18,720 nucleotides of DNA from contig CANHBA010000021.1 in the NCBI GenBank assembly GCA_947458985.1, forward strand, positions 1 to 18,720, read 5' to 3'. Positions 14,838 to 18,720 of the stretch are shown here, piece after piece; the first letter of the stretch is position 1; every line of letters starts with the position of its first letter. The notes under the pieces were generated by a model. The model was not told where the DNA came from, did no database searches, and worked only from the letters and a program-made list of their open reading frames with translations. The position numbers and the translations under genes are program-made. Source of the DNA: Flavobacteriales bacterium. GTDB lineage: Bacteria > Bacteroidota > Bacteroidia > Flavobacteriales_D > Crocinitomicaceae.

Positions 14838-17018
14838 ATGGAAGTAGTAAAGTTTAGTTATGACAACAAGATTGTGCGCAATTTTGCCTATGCCACCGTT
14901 ATTTGGGGAGTTACAGGCATGCTCGTTGGGCTCATCGCCGCATTGCAATTGGCCTTTCCAGATTTTTTCAATGACTATTTAGGTTTCAAATGGGTTTCCT
15001 TTGGTCGCATTCGTCCTTTGCACACGAATGCCGTCATATTTGCATTTGTGGGCAACGGTATTTTTACTGGGGTTTATTACTCTTTGCAGCGCTTATTGAA
15101 AACGCGAATGTGGAGTGACAAACTGAGTAAAATCCATTTTTGGGGCTGGCAAGCCATTATTCTTTCAGCCGTTTTGACCTTGCCCTTTGGCATTACCTCC
15201 TCCAAAGAATATGCTGAATTGGAATGGCCTATCGATATTGCAATTGCAGGCATGTGGGTTGTTTGGGGCTGGAATATGTTCGCGACCATTTTAGTGCGCC
15301 GTGTTCAGCACTTATACGTCGCCATTTGGTTTTACCTTGCCACTTTTGTAACTGTGGCCATGCTCCACATTTTCAACTCATTTGAATTACCGGTTTCTTT
15401 CTTCAAAAGCTATTCTTGGTATGCAGGTGTGCAAGATGCGCTTGTACAGTGGTGGTATGGTCACAATGCCGTAGCCTTCTTTCTAACAACACCTTATTTA
15501 GGTCTGATGTACTACTTTGTGCCAAAGGCTGCCAACCGACCAGTATACTCTTACCGTTTGTCAATTATTCACTTCTGGGCGCTCATTTTCTTATACATTT
15601 GGGCAGGGCCTCACCACTTGCTCTATTCAACGCTTCCCGACTGGGCGCAAAGTTTGGGAGTTGTCTTTTCAGTGATGCTCATTGCGCCATCTTGGGGTGG
15701 AATGCTCAATGGATTGCTCACCTTGCGCGGCGCCTGGGACAAAGTTCGCGACAACGTATTGCTCAAATTTATGGTGGTCGCACTCACCGCCTACGGGATG
15801 TCTACTTTTGAAGGGCCCATGCTTTCCTTAAAGAATGTAAACGTCATCTCGCACTTTACAGACTGGACCATTGCACACGTTCATATAGGTGGACTTGGTT
15901 GGAATGGTATGCTCACTTTTGGAATGCTCTATTGGCTGTTTCCGAAAATTTACCGCACAGAACTTTATTCTAAGAAAATGGCCAACCAGCATTTCTGGAT
16001 TGCAACCTTAGGTATTTTACTTTATGCAGTACCAATGTACATTGCAGGTTTCATGCAGGGCTTGATGTGGCAAGATTTCAAACCAGATGGGACACTTCAA
16101 AATGCAGATTTCCTCAAAACGGTTACACAACTCAAACCTTACTACTACCTCCGCTCAATTGGTGGTCTTTTATACCTTTCTGGAGCTATTTTGATGTTCT
16201 ACAACTTGGTGAAAACAGCCAAATCTGGTTCTTTACTCGCCAATGAACCTGCAGAAGCACCTGCTGTGCTCGAACAACATGGACAAGGCAAAGGTGAATA
16301 TTGGCACAAAGTCATTGAACGCAAGCCTGTTCAGTTCATGATCTTGAGTTTAATTGTGGTGGCAATTGGCGGTATTGTAGAAATTATCCCAACCATGATT
16401 GTCGACTCAAACGTCGCTAAAATTGCATCGGTGAAGCCTTACACGCCGCTCGAACTTGAAGGACGCGACATTTATGTACGCGAAGGCTGTTACAATTGCC
16501 ACTCTCAATTGGTCAGGCCATTGCGTTTTGAAACAGCTCGTTACGGCGACTACTCAAAATCTGGCGAATTTGTCTATGACCACCCCTTCCAATGGGGCTC
16601 CAAACGCACTGGGCCTGACCTCGCAAGAGAAGGTGGCAACGCGAAAATCAGAAAATCTAATTTCTGGCACTACCAACACTTAATTGCACCTAAAGATGTA
16701 TCACCCGGATCCATTATGCCTGCCTATACCTGGTTGCGCGAAGATAACCTAGACTTATCCCTTACTGAAAAGAAAATCAGGGCCATGCAAACCTTAGGTG
16801 TTCCCTACGCAAAAGGCTATGACAAAAAAGCCATTGCAGATTTGAAAGCTCAAGCCAAACTTGTCGCTGAAGATATTGTCCAGACAACGCCTAAACAAGC
16901 CTTAATCGGTGTCAATAAGGCAGCTTTGATCAAAGACATCCAACAGAAAGAAATCGTGGCAGTCATCGCTTATCTGCAACGCCTTGGTGTCGATATCACA
17001 TTACAACCTAAAAAATAA
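14838..17018 (+). CDS. ccoNO: Fused cbb3-type cytochrome c oxidase subunits I and II (CcoNO)
   Basis: The 726-residue fusion is the catalytic core of the high-affinity cbb3 oxidase. Residues of about 1-465 are CcoN: low-spin haem b ligands His62 and His349, haem b3 ligand His347 (AHVHIGG), CuB ligands His209, His259 and His260, and Tyr253, the likely crosslinked active-site tyrosine of this oxidase class. Residues of about 490-726 are CcoO: one membrane helix (about 498-518), the haem c site CYNCH (551-555) and Met627 in MPAY as probable axial ligand. The joining linker (about 465-490) is hydrophilic. No internal stop or frameshift is seen. Fusion of ccoN and ccoO is a known Bacteroidota trait. 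Gaps of 2 and 5 bases to the flanking genes mark one operon. Confidence 0.96.
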   Translation: MEVVKFSYDNKIVRNFAYATVIWGVTGMLVGLIAALQLAFPDFFNDYLGFKWVSFGRIRPLHTNAVIFAFVGNGIFTGVYYSLQRLLKTRMWSDKLSKIHFWGWQAIILSAVLTLPFGITSSKEYAELEWPIDIAIAGMWVVWGWNMFATILVRRVQHLYVAIWFYLATFVTVAMLHIFNSFELPVSFFKSYSWYAGVQDALVQWWYGHNAVAFFLTTPYLGLMYYFVPKAANRPVYSYRLSIIHFWALIFLYIWAGPHHLLYSTLPDWAQSLGVVFSVMLIAPSWGGMLNGLLTLRGAWDKVRDNVLLKFMVVALTAYGMSTFEGPMLSLKNVNVISHFTDWTIAHVHIGGLGWNGMLTFGMLYWLFPKIYRTELYSKKMANQHFWIATLGILLYAVPMYIAGFMQGLMWQDFKPDGTLQNADFLKTVTQLKPYYYLRSIGGLLYLSGAILMFYNLVKTAKSGSLLANEPAEAPAVLEQHGQGKGEYWHKVIERKPVQFMILSLIVVAIGGIVEIIPTMIVDSNVAKIASVKPYTPLELEGRDIYVREGCYNCHSQLVRPLRFETARYGDYSKSGEFVYDHPFQWGSKRTGPDLAREGGNAKIRKSNFWHYQHLIAPKDVSPGSIMPAYTWLREDNLDLSLTEKKIRAMQTLGVPYAKGYDKKAIADLKAQAKLVAEDIVQTTPKQALIGVNKAALIKDIQQKEIVAVIAYLQRLGVDITLQPKK

Positions 17019-17023
17019 GAACC

Positions 17024-17221
17024 ATGCTGCGCTTTATCAAACACAACCTCACGAGCATGCTGGGTATTGAAATTTACCCGCTCTTTTCTTTGGTCTTATT
17101 TACAGTATTCTTTGGGCTGGTCTTGCTTTATGTTTGGAAGATGAGCAAGGCCCGCATCATTGAATTGGCCGCCACACCGCTCGATTTAGAAGAAAATAAC
17201 GACACCCCAACCTTTCAATAA
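17024..17221 (+). CDS. ccoQ: CcoQ/FixQ-like small subunit of the cbb3 oxidase
   Basis: The 65-residue protein has a short basic N-terminus, one membrane helix (about 19-40, IYPLFSLVLFTVFFGLVLLY) and a hydrophilic acidic tail. Location between ccoNO and ccoP, with spacing of 5 and 7 bases, together with size and topology, supports CcoQ. This subunit stabilises the complex in other bacteria. Sequence conservation in this family is low, so the call rests mainly on context. Confidence 0.75.
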   Translation: MLRFIKHNLTSMLGIEIYPLFSLVLFTVFFGLVLLYVWKMSKARIIELAATPLDLEENNDTPTFQ

Positions 17222-17228
17222 CTACCAC

Positions 17229-18629
17229 ATGAAAACGCTGAAATACCACCTCCTTCTCGCAGTCGTTTTAGGCTTATTTCAAAATAACAGCTGGGCCGCC
17301 GATGGTGCGGGACTGTTTAAATCGAGATGCAATACTTGTCATATGATTGACAAGAATTCGACAGGCCCCAAACTACAAGGCGTCAAGCAAAAATGGACCG
17401 ATGCTGGCGAAGGTGAACTGCTTTATAAATGGGTACAAAATTCCACAGATCTCATTGGTTCAGGTAAAAGCGCCCTCGCCAAAGAAATCTCTAGCTTTAG
17501 CGCTACGGCAATGCCAGCGCAAGCATTGAGCAACGAAGAAATCGATGCTGTTTTTAGTTACATCGATAGTTATGTTGCACCGGTGGAAACAGCGACTACT
17601 GGCACAGATACAACAATTGTTGTCGACCCCATTAAAGCAACCGATTACAAGGGTAATTTATCGATTTTCAATTGGTTAATTGTACTGACCGTTATTTTAA
17701 TCGTTGCAATCATCGTATTGGCCGGAACACTCATGACCCTCATGAAGTCTGATTATTTCAAAAACAAATTAAAGGAAAGTGGTAATAAAACCAACATTAT
17801 CATTTTGATCCTTACAACGGGATCCTTATTCTTAAGTTCGAATGCACACGCGCTCAATTACATGCGACCTGGCGAAGGTGCAAAAGATGGCCCATGGCTA
17901 ATGGTAGAAACCACCGATTTGCTTGCAATCATTGTCATTGATATCATTTTACTGATCGTTGTGTTATACTTGCGCCATTTGTTCACTCAGATGATGACTA
18001 TGGTGAGGCCAAAAATCGTCAAAGAAGAGGTGCCGGTGTTTGCTTCCTTCAAAAAAGTGAATCAAGTACTTACAGACGCCGTTCCAATCGAAGAAGAGCA
18101 TAAGATTTTGATGGATCATGAATACGATGGCATCCAAGAACTCGATAACAATTTGCCGCCTTGGTGGGTATGGGGTTTTTATGCAACCATCGTATTTGCT
18201 TTCATCTATCTCATCAACTACCACCTTCTTGGGGTTTCAGACTTGCAAATTAAAGCCTACGACAAGGAGATGAAAGTTGCCCAAAAAGAAGTGCAAGCCT
18301 ACCTCAACAAGATGGCCATGAATGTAGATGAAACGTCTGCTACCCTCATGACGGACCCAAGCGATTTGTCTGCAGGTGCAGGTATTTTTGCAGCCAATTG
18401 TGTGGCGTGTCACAAATCTAAAGGAGAAGGTGAAATTGGCCCCAACCTCACAGACCATTCCTGGATTTACGGTTACGACATCAAAGAGGTGTTCAAGACG
18501 GTTAAAAATGGTACGGCAAACGGAATGCCTGAACATTCTTCTAAATTCAACCCTATTCAAATCCAGCAAGTAGCTTCTTATGTGCTTTCCCTTCCCGAAA
18601 CAAAAGGAAAAACCCCTAACAAACCATAA
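17229..18629 (+). CDS. ccoP: cbb3 oxidase subunit III (CcoP) with an extra N-terminal cytochrome c domain
   Basis: The 466-residue protein passes electrons to CcoO. A signal peptide (about 1-23) leads into a monohaem cytochrome c domain: CNTCH (34-38) with Met95 in AMPA. Membrane helices follow at about 146-171, 189-207 and 229-249. The FixP/CcoP N-terminal motif is DHEYDGIQELDNNLPPWW (296-313), with its helix at about 313-332. A second cytochrome c domain has CVACH (391-395) and Met433 in GMPEH. Lysine-rich and acidic loops give a consistent topology with both haems outside. Canonical CcoP has two adjacent haem domains after the helix; here there is one at each end. The N-terminal domain resembles, from memory, the monohaem module of Bacteroidota alternative complex III. 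It is the last complete gene in the window. Confidence 0.9.
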   Translation: MKTLKYHLLLAVVLGLFQNNSWAADGAGLFKSRCNTCHMIDKNSTGPKLQGVKQKWTDAGEGELLYKWVQNSTDLIGSGKSALAKEISSFSATAMPAQALSNEEIDAVFSYIDSYVAPVETATTGTDTTIVVDPIKATDYKGNLSIFNWLIVLTVILIVAIIVLAGTLMTLMKSDYFKNKLKESGNKTNIIILILTTGSLFLSSNAHALNYMRPGEGAKDGPWLMVETTDLLAIIVIDIILLIVVLYLRHLFTQMMTMVRPKIVKEEVPVFASFKKVNQVLTDAVPIEEEHKILMDHEYDGIQELDNNLPPWWVWGFYATIVFAFIYLINYHLLGVSDLQIKAYDKEMKVAQKEVQAYLNKMAMNVDETSATLMTDPSDLSAGAGIFAANCVACHKSKGEGEIGPNLTDHSWIYGYDIKEVFKTVKNGTANGMPEHSSKFNPIQIQQVASYVLSLPETKGKTPNKP

Positions 18630-18720
18630 CCAACCGCAACACATCTCAACGCACCCGAACTTACCCGAACTCAACCCAACCCAGCCAAGCACAACAAAAA
18701 CAGAGACTACACGCATAATC

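Noticed and set aside
14648..14857. Open frame of 69 codons between ccoI and ccoNO
   Set aside because: It overlaps ccoS in another frame; the 52-residue ccoS frame has the expected family pattern.
18237..18716. Open frame of 159 codons on the minus strand
   Set aside because: It lies opposite the 3' half of ccoP, has a cysteine/phenylalanine-rich unnatural composition, and the plus-strand gene carries clear haem motifs.

Overview
This window looks like a chromosomal segment from a member of the Bacteroidota, most likely the Flavobacteriales or a close relative. I infer this from gene content and signals, not from any search. The supporting points are a fused ccoNO gene, the mutL-rhomboid-rhomboid-endonuclease/phosphatase gene order, an ECF sigma gene followed by a single-pass membrane protein with a gliding/type IX-like C-terminal domain, near absence of Shine-Dalgarno sequences, and several intergenic matches to the Bacteroidota -7 promoter element TAnnTTTG. 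No tRNA, rRNA, insertion sequence, prophage or CRISPR array is visible. Coding density is very high and the longest gap between genes is about 150 bases.

Layout. (1) 93-593: a shortened methyltransferase-like protein that has lost its cofactor-binding core. (2) 632-2035: a beta-helix lipoprotein on the plus strand, converging on malate dehydrogenase (2124-3062, minus) across a shared bidirectional terminator (2045-2077). (3) 3210-4885: an ECF sigma factor and a putative membrane anti-sigma/sensor protein overlapping by 4 bases. (4) 4945-10096: a tightly packed run of mutL, two rhomboid proteases, a membrane-anchored endonuclease/exonuclease/phosphatase protein and a stand-alone class I glutamine amidotransferase. 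(5) 10100-10789 (minus): an FNR-like regulator with a cysteine set suited to an Fe-S cluster. (6) 10888 to the right edge: an anaerobic/microaerobic respiration block, hemN, ccoI, ccoS, ccoNO, ccoQ and ccoP, for making and assembling a cbb3-type cytochrome c oxidase.

How it fits together. HemN makes haem precursor without oxygen, CcoI loads copper, CcoS helps cofactor insertion, and CcoNO/Q/P form the high-affinity terminal oxidase. The divergent FNR-like regulator is the obvious candidate controller. Two related palindromes (CTGAT-N4-RTCA followed by a T-run) sit upstream of hemN and ccoS, and each of these genes also has the identical decamer GAAATTTGCA two bases before its ATG. This suggests a small local regulon, possibly with leaderless transcripts.

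Most of the window is conserved housekeeping and respiratory DNA. The items that deserve a second look are the anti-sigma-like protein with a CHU_C-like end, the paired operator/promoter motifs with a matching change in the regulator's recognition helix, a CcoP subunit with an extra N-terminal cytochrome c domain, a MutL without its endonuclease motif, and the eroded methyltransferase.
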